Program-made: the position numbers and the translations under genes
Assembly (NCBI GenBank): GCA_017509755.1
Contig: JAFWOY010000006.1
Location: forward strand, 1-35,925
Length of the DNA: 35,925 bases
Source of the DNA: Bacteroidales bacterium
GTDB taxonomy: Bacteria; Bacteroidota; Bacteroidia; Bacteroidales; UBA932
Direction: 5' to 3'
The notes under the pieces: generated by a model
Databases searched by the model: none
The model's input: the letters and a program-made list of their open reading frames with translations, nothing else
What the model was told of the DNA's origin: nothing
In this document: positions 1 through 7,210 of the stretch, in pieces
Position numbering within the stretch: the first letter of the stretch is position 1
Layout of the letters: each line of letters begins with the position of its first letter

Positions 1-2
1 CG

Positions 3-1388
3 AAGGCCCAGCCCAGCGGCACGTCGCTGACCTCGACGCTGTACTACCGCTACATCTACGACGCCCGGAACCGCCTGACCGAAAGCTACGTCCCGGACAA
101 GGGGAAGACGGAGTTCGTATATGATGCGGACGACCGGCTGGGGACGCTCAAGAGCAACGGGAGCAGCAAGACCTTCCAGTACAACGCCGACGGAACAATG
201 AAGACCGACGGCCTGCGCACTCTGGCCTTGACATACAACTACCTGAAGCTGCCAAGGACCGTCAAGCGGGGCACGACGAGTACGGTCACCTACATCTACG
301 ATGCAGCCGGCAACAAGCTGGCGGTCTCCCAGGACGGCACAGCAAAGAACTACTACTGCGGCGACTTCGTCTATGACGGCAGTCTGGCCGTCGCCTACAT
401 CCTGACCCCGAACGGACAGCTGACGCGAAACCCAAGTACTGGAGCGTACACTTCGCAGTACAACATCCCCGACCACCTGGGCAATGTCCGGTCAGTAGTC
501 AGCAGCAGCGGCACGGTCCTGCAGAGCACGGACTACTATCCCTTCGGCCTGGCGTTCAGCGACAGCGACATCGCCAGCAACCGCTACCTCTACAACGGCA
601 AAGAACTCGAAGACTACACCCTCGGAACGACATACCTCGGCACCCTCGACTACGGCGCAAGGCATTACGATCCAAGAATCGCAAGATGGACCGTCCCCGA
701 TCCGATGGCGGAGAAGTACTATGGTGTGAATGCGTATGGCTATTGCGCGGGTAATCCGATCCTATTCGCGGATTTCGATGGGATGAATCCCATTTACGAT
801 ATTTATGGCTATTTTCTTGGAACAGATGATCTGGGACTTCAGGGAGAGCCGATTATTATGAATTCAGAAATGTTCACACAGGGTATGCTTAATGCCGATG
901 CAATCGAACAGAATCTTGGTCTTAAATCGTTAGTTGACAAAAAATCAGCCGCCAGATTTTTCTATAGTTACCTGGGGCTAAGATATCGGCCAGACTGGGA
1001 TGGTTTTGTCACTATATCGGAAGGTATTGCTTGGGCCAAGGGACATCCAGATGCTATTGATAATCCCTCTCCTTACAATATGCTGTATATTGATGCCTCA
1101 AAACTTGATTATGGTAACACATCTGTCTCTCAATTTCAAGATGTTGGGATAGTGACTCCGATTAACCTTTTTAACAGAGAAAACACTATAAAAGCATTGA
1201 CTAATCCGACCATTGCTTCAACCGTTTATGCTTTAGGACGAATTGATATGGTTCTCCTGAATAAAGAGGCCAAAACTATTCAGATCGTAAATGATTATAA
1301 TAAGGATCACGGTCGAGCAACGGATTACGATTGGAATTCTGGTGGAGGATTCATACGATCTTCTGCCATCGCGATCGAACGGAGGTGA
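3..1388 (+). CDS. Rhs/YD-repeat protein, 3' part (5' end outside window), with variable C-terminal tip 1
   Basis: The frame is open from base 3, so this is the C-terminal part of a longer Rhs protein; the ATG at 198 is internal. Residues encoded up to about 350 are YD repeats (YIYDAAGNKLAV and similar). The conserved Rhs core follows: DHLGNVRSVV, YYPFGLAF, RYLYNGKELE, DYGARHYDPRIARW, DPMAEKYYG. After CAGNP (base 758) the sequence turns AT-rich and encodes a roughly 200-residue tip ending in a YDWNSGGGFIR segment. In polymorphic toxin systems the Rhs core forms a shell around a toxic C-terminal tip; that role is inferred here from architecture. I cannot assign the tip to a toxin family. The AT-rich gene that follows is its likely immunity partner. 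No secretion gene is visible in the window. Confidence 0.85.
   Translation, partial: KAQPSGTSLTSTLYYRYIYDARNRLTESYVPDKGKTEFVYDADDRLGTLKSNGSSKTFQYNADGTMKTDGLRTLALTYNYLKLPRTVKRGTTSTVTYIYDAAGNKLAVSQDGTAKNYYCGDFVYDGSLAVAYILTPNGQLTRNPSTGAYTSQYNIPDHLGNVRSVVSSSGTVLQSTDYYPFGLAFSDSDIASNRYLYNGKELEDYTLGTTYLGTLDYGARHYDPRIARWTVPDPMAEKYYGVNAYGYCAGNPILFADFDGMNPIYDIYGYFLGTDDLGLQGEPIIMNSEMFTQGMLNADAIEQNLGLKSLVDKKSAARFFYSYLGLRYRPDWDGFVTISEGIAWAKGHPDAIDNPSPYNMLYIDASKLDYGNTSVSQFQDVGIVTPINLFNRENTIKALTNPTIASTVYALGRIDMVLLNKEAKTIQIVNDYNKDHGRATDYDWNSGGGFIRSSAIAIERR
357..758 (+). repeat. Rhs core direct repeat, copy 1 (402 bp)
   Basis: This is the reference copy of a GC-rich core segment that recurs three more times in the next 4.6 kb. 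It starts at TGCGGCGACTTCG and ends at AATCCG, where the tips diverge. It matches 1965-2366 over the same 402-bp length with scattered substitutions. Confidence 0.9.
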
Positions 1389-1461
1389 GCAAGCATTCCA
1401 GCGAGTGCAGGTGTGCGGGTCTTTTATTATGGTATTGGGAAATTAAATCAATAGCAAACGT

Positions 1462-1950
1462 ATGAAAAGACCTTATAGATTATTCATTATTTTTTCTCTC
1501 ATTATTGGCGCCTTATTTGGCCTATTCTATGTTTCTGAGTGGCTATGGCCAGAACTCTGGGGAAGTCGTTCTTTAGGGAACAACCTATATCTTATTAATT
1601 GGGAGAAGGGCGCAAAAATCGTCGTATATTGTAAAAATCCCAGAGGGAACACCTGTTATAGTGGGTCTTATGTCGTTCCGGCCGGTCCAGTTTCAGCCAC
1701 AAAGGAAGATGTTAGAGAAGCTGTTACAAGTGAGCATTATATTATCATTTTATCCTACTTGATTGAACAAGATAAATATAAATACTACGTTATCTCAAAA
1801 GAGTATGGTGAATTAAATAACCCTCCCCTTGAAATAAGGGAGAAGTTTTTGTATCCATTTGAAGACTATTCGCATTTCAGCAACAAATGTGATTCACTAG
1901 GTATTAATAAAATAATTCCATTAGGGTGGCAAGAGCGAAATCTGGAATGA
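1462..1950 (+). CDS. Small membrane-anchored protein, putative immunity partner of tip 1
   Basis: This 162-residue protein has one N-terminal hydrophobic segment (about residues 8-28, FIIFSLIIGALFGLFYV) followed by a probable extracytoplasmic domain. It sits 73 bp after the tip-1 stop and shares the low GC of the tip. Position, size and composition fit an immunity protein acting at the membrane; this is inference. The domain (LGNNLYLINWEKGAKIVVY, later YVISKEYGELNNPPLEIREK) faintly recalls small DUF3997-type proteins seen beside Rhs genes in Bacteroidetes, but I am not certain. Its last 25 bp overlap the open frame of the next Rhs unit. Confidence 0.65.
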   Translation: MKRPYRLFIIFSLIIGALFGLFYVSEWLWPELWGSRSLGNNLYLINWEKGAKIVVYCKNPRGNTCYSGSYVVPAGPVSATKEDVREAVTSEHYIIILSYLIEQDKYKYYVISKEYGELNNPPLEIREKFLYPFEDYSHFSNKCDSLGINKIIPLGWQERNLE

Positions 1951-3017
1951 GACCTATCTGTTTATGCGGCGACTTCGTCTATGACGGCAGTCTGGCCGTC
2001 GCATACATCCTGACGCCGAACGGCCAGCTGACCAGAAATCCCACGACAGGAGCATACACGACGCAGTACAACATCCCCGACCACCTGGGCAATGTAAGGT
2101 CCGTGGTCAGCAGCAGCGGCACAGTCCTGCAGAGCACGAACTACTATCCCTTCGGCCTGGCGTTCAGCGACAGCAACATCGCCAGCAATCGTTACCTCTA
2201 CAACGGCAAGGAACTCGAGGACTACACCCTCGGAACGACATACCTCGGTACCCTCGACTACGGTGCAAGGCACTACGATCCAAGAATTGCCCGATGGACC
2301 GTCCCCGATCCGATGGCGGAGAAGTACTACGGCGTGAATGCGTATGGTTATTGCGCTGGGAATCCGGTGATGATGGTGGATCCGGAGGGAAGTAATCCTT
2401 TTGTTGTAGCTTTGATAAAAGGCGCGATCGGGGCTATGACTGATTTGGCTGCTCAGCTGACTATCAAGATGAGTGCTGGGGAGGAATTTCGCGAAGCTAT
2501 TACAAATGTTGACTATACAAGCGTCGGTGCTTCATTCGTGGTATCGGCACTTTCCACTCCTGGCATCACAACCGCTACTAAATTAGCTACTACTGGCATA
2601 ATAGCTGTTGATGCCGCGATAGATGTAAATTTACAAGGTGATATTCAAACAGTTGGTGGTTTTGTCGGAGAAAGTAAAACTATTACGGAAACTATGATGG
2701 ATATAGTGTTTTCTGTAGCGCCGGGCAAATGTGTAAATAGTATCACATCTGGTTTTAATAAGGCTGTCCAGTCCGATTTAAGTTCAAAAACTGCCGCAAC
2801 ACTAACTAAGGAAGCTAAAACTTCACTGAAAAAAACACAATCATTTGTTAATAGTATGGGCTTTCTAACTGCCATTCATTCTATGGGCGATTACTCAGGA
2901 AAGCTAATCGGAGGACAAGTTAATGAAACTATGAATAAATCAGACTTGAGCCCTCTAGTGGAGCCCGTGGATAGTCCCATTGATGCTACCAGAATTGTAA
3001 AGTATAGAATCCCATAA
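1926..3017 (+). CDS. Displaced Rhs core fragment with variable tip 2
   Basis: The frame starts at a GTG inside the end of the preceding gene; about 13 non-Rhs residues precede the core, which is joined at base 1965. There is no full Rhs body, so this is an orphan 3' end left by recombination. The core (to residue about 147, ending in NPVMMVDPEG) is followed by a tip of about 215 residues. The tip first carries a hydrophobic, glycine-rich linker (FVVALIKGAIGAMTD, VGASFVVSALSTPG, TTGIIAVDAAIDV), of the kind found before the toxic domain in Rhs proteins. A short polar end (SMGDYSGKLIGGQVNE) follows. Toxin type is unknown. Whether the unit is translated is unproven; the GTG overlapping the previous gene would allow coupled initiation. 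It could equally be a silent cassette. Confidence 0.6.
   Translation: MARAKSGMRPICLCGDFVYDGSLAVAYILTPNGQLTRNPTTGAYTTQYNIPDHLGNVRSVVSSSGTVLQSTNYYPFGLAFSDSNIASNRYLYNGKELEDYTLGTTYLGTLDYGARHYDPRIARWTVPDPMAEKYYGVNAYGYCAGNPVMMVDPEGSNPFVVALIKGAIGAMTDLAAQLTIKMSAGEEFREAITNVDYTSVGASFVVSALSTPGITTATKLATTGIIAVDAAIDVNLQGDIQTVGGFVGESKTITETMMDIVFSVAPGKCVNSITSGFNKAVQSDLSSKTAATLTKEAKTSLKKTQSFVNSMGFLTAIHSMGDYSGKLIGGQVNETMNKSDLSPLVEPVDSPIDATRIVKYRIP
1965..2366 (+). repeat. Rhs core direct repeat, copy 2 (402 bp)
   Basis: This copy has the same length and end points as 357-758, with a few single-base differences. Its 5' junction lies 14 bp after the stop of the upstream partner gene, so this is the recombination boundary of unit 2. 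Confidence 0.9.
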
Positions 3018-3030
3018 TTCACAACCTAAA

Positions 3031-3378
3031 ATGAAACGAAGAAAAGAGATTATTTACTATTTCATTTTTATTATTTGTTTTATATTCTTGGTTGTCCTAA
3101 CGGTCGGAGGATTATTAAAACAACGGTCATTTAGGAATAATATAAGTTTTACAAAGGGCATTATCATTGATAGTTTATATACTATACGATATTCCAAGTA
3201 TTTCAAATATGTGTTTATTGTTGATAATCAGGAATATCAGGGTAGTGGACATCTATACCCAGCAATTGATACTATTTCTGTCGGAGATACTATCATAGTA
3301 GGCTATGATAGGGCAAAACCCGACAATAATAAACCTTTAAGAGAGTTAAATAGTGGTCTGCGACGACAGCATCTTTAG
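3031..3378 (+). CDS. Small single-pass membrane protein, putative immunity partner of tip 2
   Basis: The protein has 115 residues, with one strong transmembrane segment at about residues 8-28 (IYYFIFIICFIFLVVLTVGG) and then a compact beta-rich domain ending in GDTIIVGYDRAKPDNNKP. That last motif resembles the DUF3592-like pattern GDxxxVxYDPxNP; family membership is tentative. It starts 13 bp after the tip-2 stop and is AT-rich like the tip. An envelope-located immunity protein against tip 2 is the likely role. The last few residues (GLRRQHL) are encoded across the junction with the next Rhs unit, so the native C-terminus may have been replaced on recombination. Confidence 0.65.
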   Translation: MKRRKEIIYYFIFIICFIFLVVLTVGGLLKQRSFRNNISFTKGIIIDSLYTIRYSKYFKYVFIVDNQEYQGSGHLYPAIDTISVGDTIIVGYDRAKPDNNKPLRELNSGLRRQHL

Positions 3379-4252
3379 TTACCGCTACCTCTACAACGGC
3401 AAGGAACTCGAGGACTACACCCTCGGCACCTCATACCTCGGCACCCTCGACTACAGCGCCCGCCACTATGACCCCCGCATCGCCCGCTGGACCGTCCCCG
3501 ATCCGCTGGCGGAGAAGTACTATGGCGTTAATGCGTATGACTATTGCGCCGGGAATCCGGTGATGATGATTGATCCGGATGGAAAGAGTACTTATGTTAA
3601 AGATGAGGGGAATGGACGTTATCGTGTGATCGGAGGAGATTTAGAAGATGATGATAGGAATATTTATGTTTATTATCAAGATGATCGAGGATTATATACT
3701 ATACGCGGAGAATCAATAGGGCTTTCTGCAACAATAACTTCATTTTATAGTAGTGACTTTGATCATGGTAAAGGCGGCTGGATGAATTCCATAATTGATA
3801 TTTATGATGAGTCTGGTTTCACTTTTATTAGCTCTTTAATTACTCAAAATGGATTTCCTTCACTTTCCTTAATTAGTTATATGGATAACGCTAGAAATCA
3901 CGAATTTTTAAATTTTAAGGCATGGAAGATTGATCACTATCGAGGAATGCCTATTTGGAAGGAAGGGGGCAAACAAGTTTTTAGTTCGGCTCGAGATATT
4001 GGCAACTATGTAGCCGGCTATTATGCGGCAGCAAATGGTTTTTCTTGGTCGATATCACGCCTTGCTTTTGATTCGTATCAGGGCGGAAAAGAAGGGGTTT
4101 CAACTGTCAATGCACAAATGTTAGGCTGGTCTAGGGGAAGTAAATTATCATCAACCGACAAGGAATTAGTTCTTATGAATTCCATTCAAAATGCTTCAGC
4201 TGACCTAAAAAGATTATTATTAAAAGAATTGATTAAACATTTTCAGAAATGA
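3353..4252 (+). CDS. Displaced Rhs core fragment with variable tip 3
   Basis: The frame opens at a GTG 26 bp before the end of the preceding gene and joins the core at base 3382, at RYLYNGKELE, further downstream than unit 2. Only about 60 core residues remain, ending NPVMMIDPDG. The AT-rich tip is about 220 residues. Its C-terminal part holds a VFSSARDIGNYVAGYYAAANG motif region followed by SRLAFDSYQGG and a Q-x-x-GWSRG segment, loosely like polymorphic toxin type 44 (GNFNYGATG...). I regard that as a weak resemblance, not an assignment. The stop overlaps the next ATG (ATGA at 4249), so tip and partner are translationally coupled, as expected of a toxin-immunity pair. Confidence 0.65.
   Translation: MVCDDSIFSYRYLYNGKELEDYTLGTSYLGTLDYSARHYDPRIARWTVPDPLAEKYYGVNAYDYCAGNPVMMIDPDGKSTYVKDEGNGRYRVIGGDLEDDDRNIYVYYQDDRGLYTIRGESIGLSATITSFYSSDFDHGKGGWMNSIIDIYDESGFTFISSLITQNGFPSLSLISYMDNARNHEFLNFKAWKIDHYRGMPIWKEGGKQVFSSARDIGNYVAGYYAAANGFSWSISRLAFDSYQGGKEGVSTVNAQMLGWSRGSKLSSTDKELVLMNSIQNASADLKRLLLKELIKHFQK
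3382..3559 (+). repeat. Rhs core direct repeat, copy 3 (178 bp)
   Basis: This copy corresponds to bases 581-758 of copy 1. It is the shortest version of the core and ends at the same AATCCG boundary. The different 5' breakpoint shows an independent recombination event. Confidence 0.88.
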
Positions 4253-4782
4253 GGACAATATTGGTTCTTTGCACTTTGATTGTTGTTTTTTCTTCCTGCA
4301 CATCATCAAGCAATGTGTACTATATTTCAGACGTTGGGATCTATATGAAGATTCAGGATAGGGGAAGGCGAGTATTGCACTATAAAGAAGACGCTGTAAT
4401 CTCTTTTTGTCAATCCCCTCATTTCGAAGAGATGAAGAAAGCAGATATGATTGTCGCAAGAAAAGGAATAGACTGGTCGTATCCACTTGTTCTGATGATG
4501 GAGAAAGGGTCATTTGTCATTTACTATGAAACCTTTACGGGAGCAACCACATATCCGGGTATTTTTAGGTTTGAGAAAATAGAAAGGTTTCAATATAGTC
4601 GTTACTATAATCCGGATCCCATCGCTCATGAACAACAAGATACTCTTTTTTTTAAGAGAATGGAAGATGAGTCTTATACGATTAAAGCGCCATTTGTTGC
4701 TGTTTATTTCGATGAAAAGTTCAATCGGGTTTTCGTTTCATTGCCTGACCAAATCAAATTGGAAGAAATATATCCTATTTAG
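4249..4782 (+). CDS. Putative lipoprotein, immunity partner of tip 3
   Basis: The 177-residue protein has a type II signal peptide: a short hydrophobic core (ILVLCTLIVVF) and a lipobox-like SSC with the cysteine at residue 17. It is probably anchored to a membrane on the periplasmic side. The gene overlaps the tip-3 stop by 4 bp, so it is expressed together with the tip. The mature part is aromatic-rich and shows no family that I recognise. An immunity role is inferred from position. No gene is visible in the following 180 bp (4783-4962), which is AT-rich and may contain old insertion or deletion debris. Confidence 0.7.
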   Translation: MRTILVLCTLIVVFSSCTSSSNVYYISDVGIYMKIQDRGRRVLHYKEDAVISFCQSPHFEEMKKADMIVARKGIDWSYPLVLMMEKGSFVIYYETFTGATTYPGIFRFEKIERFQYSRYYNPDPIAHEQQDTLFFKRMEDESYTIKAPFVAVYFDEKFNRVFVSLPDQIKLEEIYPI

Positions 4783-4962
4783 GAAGTGTCGTAAAAAAGT
4801 TGAAAACTATATAACAAGTTGCGCTGATTGTCGTAGAATTAAAAAACCAAGTGTGCTATGCCCCTAATCTTCGATATCAAAACGTTATGCGATCCACGAC
4901 GAACATGGTATCCGGACAATAATCTCCTTGAAAGGGTGTCGTGGGGCAATGGATGAGATAAG

Positions 4963-5979
4963 ATGAACGGATCTGCCAGGACAAATAAAACAAACCCATA
5001 CCGGCCAACACTTTTGACCGGCCTGTTCTCCGTCGTTGCCCTTGTCATTGCCTTCGTTCACTCGCCGCAGCTTGCGGCAAGAACTTTCGACAGCAGCGGC
5101 ACGGTCCTGCAGAGCACGGACTACTATCCCTTCGGCCTGGCGTTCAGCGACAGCAACATCGCCAGCAACCGCTACCTCTACAACGGCAAGGAACTCGAGG
5201 ATTATACCCTCGGCACCTCATACCTAGGCACCCTCGACTATGGCGCCCGCCACTACGATCCAAGAATTGCCCGATGGACCATCCCCGATCCGATGGCGGA
5301 AAGTTCATATGCCCTAACAGCTTATGGCTATTGTGGAAACAAGCCGATTTTACTGTTTGACCCTGATGGACAGTTCCCTGAGACTGCTTGGGATATCGCC
5401 AACCTCATGCTGGACATCCAGAGTTTGATTGACAACGTCAGACGAGGAAAGGTTGGTGCTTCGATTGTAGATGGCGTTGGTCTTGCGGTGGATGCCGCCG
5501 CAACATTACTGCCGTTTGTCCCAGGAGGAGCAGGAACAGCCATAAAAGGCGTCCGGGCAGCCGATAAAGCAGTTGAAGGGATAAAAACCGTTGATAAAGT
5601 TGTTGACACTGAGAAGGGAATCGAGGCAATTAACAATGGCTCAAAAGCAGCCAAACGGTCTCTTCAAGAATCTGCCGAAATAGGCAAAGAAGCACATCGG
5701 CAAATTGAGAAAAAAGCGAAAGAAATAGGAGGTGATGCAGTAGACACTGAGGTTCGTTTGGAGATCGGTACAATGACCCTTAGAAAAGATCTGCACTTAC
5801 CAAACGGCCAATATGGTATTATAAAACCCGATACTCCTTCTGAACATAAATCTGCTATAGCAAGACAAAAACTATTGAAAGAAAATGGTTTTGAAAGCGT
5901 TATTATTTATTATAACCCGAATAATCCCGCTTACAAAATAGGATCCCCCTCGTATATTGGCCCTAAACAAGTAAAGTGA
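4963..5979 (+). CDS. Mini-Rhs: signal-peptide-like N-terminus fused to truncated core and variable tip 4 (candidate nuclease)
   Basis: Unlike units 2 and 3, this 338-residue frame has its own ATG. Residues 1-42 look like a signal peptide: a positive start, a hydrophobic stretch LLTGLFSVVALVIAF and a possible cleavage region at QLAARTF. The core joins at base 5091 and lasts about 70 residues before DPDGQFPETAWD. The tip has a pretoxin-like linker (DIANLMLDIQSLIDNVRRG, then LLPFVPGGAGTAIKG, a helical spacer) and a C-terminal domain of about 100 residues containing TLRKDLHLPNGQYGIIKPDT and VIIYYNPNNPAYK. The conserved-looking D/E, K and R residues suggest a nuclease fold, but I cannot name the family. 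It is probably the result of an internal deletion of a full rhs gene that kept both ends. Confidence 0.65.
   Translation: MNGSARTNKTNPYRPTLLTGLFSVVALVIAFVHSPQLAARTFDSSGTVLQSTDYYPFGLAFSDSNIASNRYLYNGKELEDYTLGTSYLGTLDYGARHYDPRIARWTIPDPMAESSYALTAYGYCGNKPILLFDPDGQFPETAWDIANLMLDIQSLIDNVRRGKVGASIVDGVGLAVDAAATLLPFVPGGAGTAIKGVRAADKAVEGIKTVDKVVDTEKGIEAINNGSKAAKRSLQESAEIGKEAHRQIEKKAKEIGGDAVDTEVRLEIGTMTLRKDLHLPNGQYGIIKPDTPSEHKSAIARQKLLKENGFESVIIYYNPNNPAYKIGSPSYIGPKQVK
5091..5300 (+). repeat. Rhs core direct repeat, copy 4 (210 bp)
   Basis: This copy matches bases 503-712 of copy 1. It differs from the others at its 3' side: identity is lost after GATGGCGGA, earlier than the AATCCG boundary. The final core strand (SSYALTAYGYCGNKP) is therefore a different Rhs lineage. 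Confidence 0.88.
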
Positions 5980-6653
5980 TGACCTTAACGAAACGAAAAC
6001 TAATATCATGTCTTAAAGACGGCCTGGAATCTCAAGGATATACAGAAATGAAAGAATCCCAGTTGGGAACATCTGGATTTTTTTGTAAATATTTGGGAGA
6101 TGATATGTTTTTATCTCTTGGTTTAGAGATTAGTGGTTTATATGACTTTCGATATACAGCTTCGTATTATTGGTCAATGACAACGCAGTGGTCAGCTATT
6201 GGAGGGGACATTCCAAAGGATAGCTACTGTAGAATAAATCGGTTAATGAGTCGTGATGAGAAAGAAGCGGCATTTGGGCATGACCCTCTATGCTGGTGGA
6301 ACCAGTTGGATAAAACCAATATTTGCAACTTTCTCAATTCTGTTAAAATGACTGAGTTGCGCCTCCTTTCCCAAAAGGAGATGAAAGAAAAAATAATAAA
6401 TAGTAAAGATGTGCAAAGGCTGTGTGTATCAGCAAAGACTATACAATCTCTTTATAAAGACCATTTTTCGCTTCCTCCAGAAATTGATCTAAAATTCACT
6501 CCTTCTCGAGAAATTGATGGAGTACCAATTAAGTGGTTTGAGATTGCAGAGTATGTATTACGCTTTGTCATTAACGAAAAGAGAGTCAACCGCCATATGG
6601 TAATAATAAAGGCATCGGATGCCTTTCGCCAATTTGTTCTTCGCAATAGATGA
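5979..6653 (+). CDS. Putative soluble immunity protein, partner of tip 4
   Basis: The protein has about 224 residues, with no signal peptide or membrane segment. Its ATG at 5979 overlaps the tip-4 stop (TGATG); a GTG at 5976 is an alternative in the same frame. Tight coupling to the tip and low GC point to an immunity role. A cytoplasmic partner fits a tip that acts as a nuclease, in contrast to the membrane-anchored partners of units 1-3. Features include GFFCKYLGDDMFLSLGLE and SASYYWS-like beta-rich segments in the first half and a helical second half. I do not recognise the family. Confidence 0.65.
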   Translation: MTLTKRKLISCLKDGLESQGYTEMKESQLGTSGFFCKYLGDDMFLSLGLEISGLYDFRYTASYYWSMTTQWSAIGGDIPKDSYCRINRLMSRDEKEAAFGHDPLCWWNQLDKTNICNFLNSVKMTELRLLSQKEMKEKIINSKDVQRLCVSAKTIQSLYKDHFSLPPEIDLKFTPSREIDGVPIKWFEIAEYVLRFVINEKRVNRHMVIIKASDAFRQFVLRNR

Positions 6654-6940
6654 AAATTAGCCTCTTTTATCCTTTCTGTATCAATAAAGCGGACAAGTTC
6701 GCCGTCTCGTACACCTACGAGACGGGCGCCTCGCCGCAGTACGGCGGGAACATCAGCGGGGCGACGTGGAAGCACGTCGGCGGCACGGCGCAGACCTATG
6801 CCTACAGCTACGATACCTACGGCAGACTGACAGCCGGCACGCACAGCGGCGGCAACGGCGAGACGATCACCTACGACGCGAACGGCAACATCACCTCCTG
6901 TAATAGGTATCTTTGCTTGTACATTTTTTGGCAAAGGTAA
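6650..6940 (+). pseudogene. Fragment of an Rhs YD-repeat region, truncated
   Basis: From about base 6690 the frame is GC-rich and encodes YD repeats (YTYETGASPQYGG, AYSYDTYGRLTAG, ITYDANGNITS). In a normal Rhs gene this part lies well upstream of the core, so it is out of order here. Identity to Rhs appears to stop near base 6910, where the probable IS21 end begins, and the frame then runs into a stop. The ATG overlaps the previous stop (ATGA), so a short product could be made, but it would lack core and tip. I treat it as a remnant of a second rhs gene or a rearranged part of the first. Confidence 0.7.
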
Positions 6941-7187
6941 ATGGACATTTTTTCGTAAAGTAAAATGTACTTCTTAGCCAAAGAATACAAAGGCATCCAT
7001 AACTTTGTAAATCACTACAAATACAAAGGCTATGGATGCACCAGGACTCACGAGTTCGCAAAGGAAACTCGTAATGTGGTACAAAGTTAAGGAATTAAAA
7101 TGCTCGATCTACGGAATAGCTCAACTTCCACCGAACGTCCAATATGACGACACAGATCTTGAAAACATCCTTTCCATCCTCAAATAG
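6919..7187 (+). mobile_element. Remnant of the left end of an IS21-like element
   Basis: Three related 19-20 bp sequences start at 6919, 6942 and 6966, each beginning TGTAC or TGGAC and ending in CAAAG or TAAAG. Multiple terminal repeats at this spacing are typical of IS21-family ends, where the transposase IstA binds. A 37-codon frame follows (7074-7187) and begins MWYKVKELKCS, like the start of Bacteroidetes IstA, then loses similarity and stops inside a hairpin. The rest of istA, istB and the right end are missing. It truncates the Rhs fragment. No other gene is visible in 6941-7288. Confidence 0.5.
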
Positions 7188-7205
7188 GGCCTATTTTGAG
7201 GATGG
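7174..7205. other. Near-perfect hairpin next to the terminator
   Basis: CCATCCTCAAATAGG pairs with CCTATTTTGAGGATGG with a single bulged base. There is no T-run on the + side. It shares the arm CCATCCTCAA with the terminator hairpin just downstream, so alternative pairings are possible. Confidence 0.6.
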
Positions 7206-7210
7206 ATGAC

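Noticed and set aside
3590..4252. Firm assignment of tip 3 to polymorphic toxin type 44
   Set aside because: Only one short region is alike and key flanking residues could not be matched by eye.
4628..4867. 79-codon frame overlapping the lipoprotein gene
   Set aside because: It lies mostly inside another gene in a different frame and resembles no family.
357..5300. Regularly recurring sequence as a CRISPR array or IS copies
   Set aside because: Repeats are 178-402 bp, coding, and keep the Rhs reading frame; spacers are genes. There are no terminal inverted repeats or transposases.
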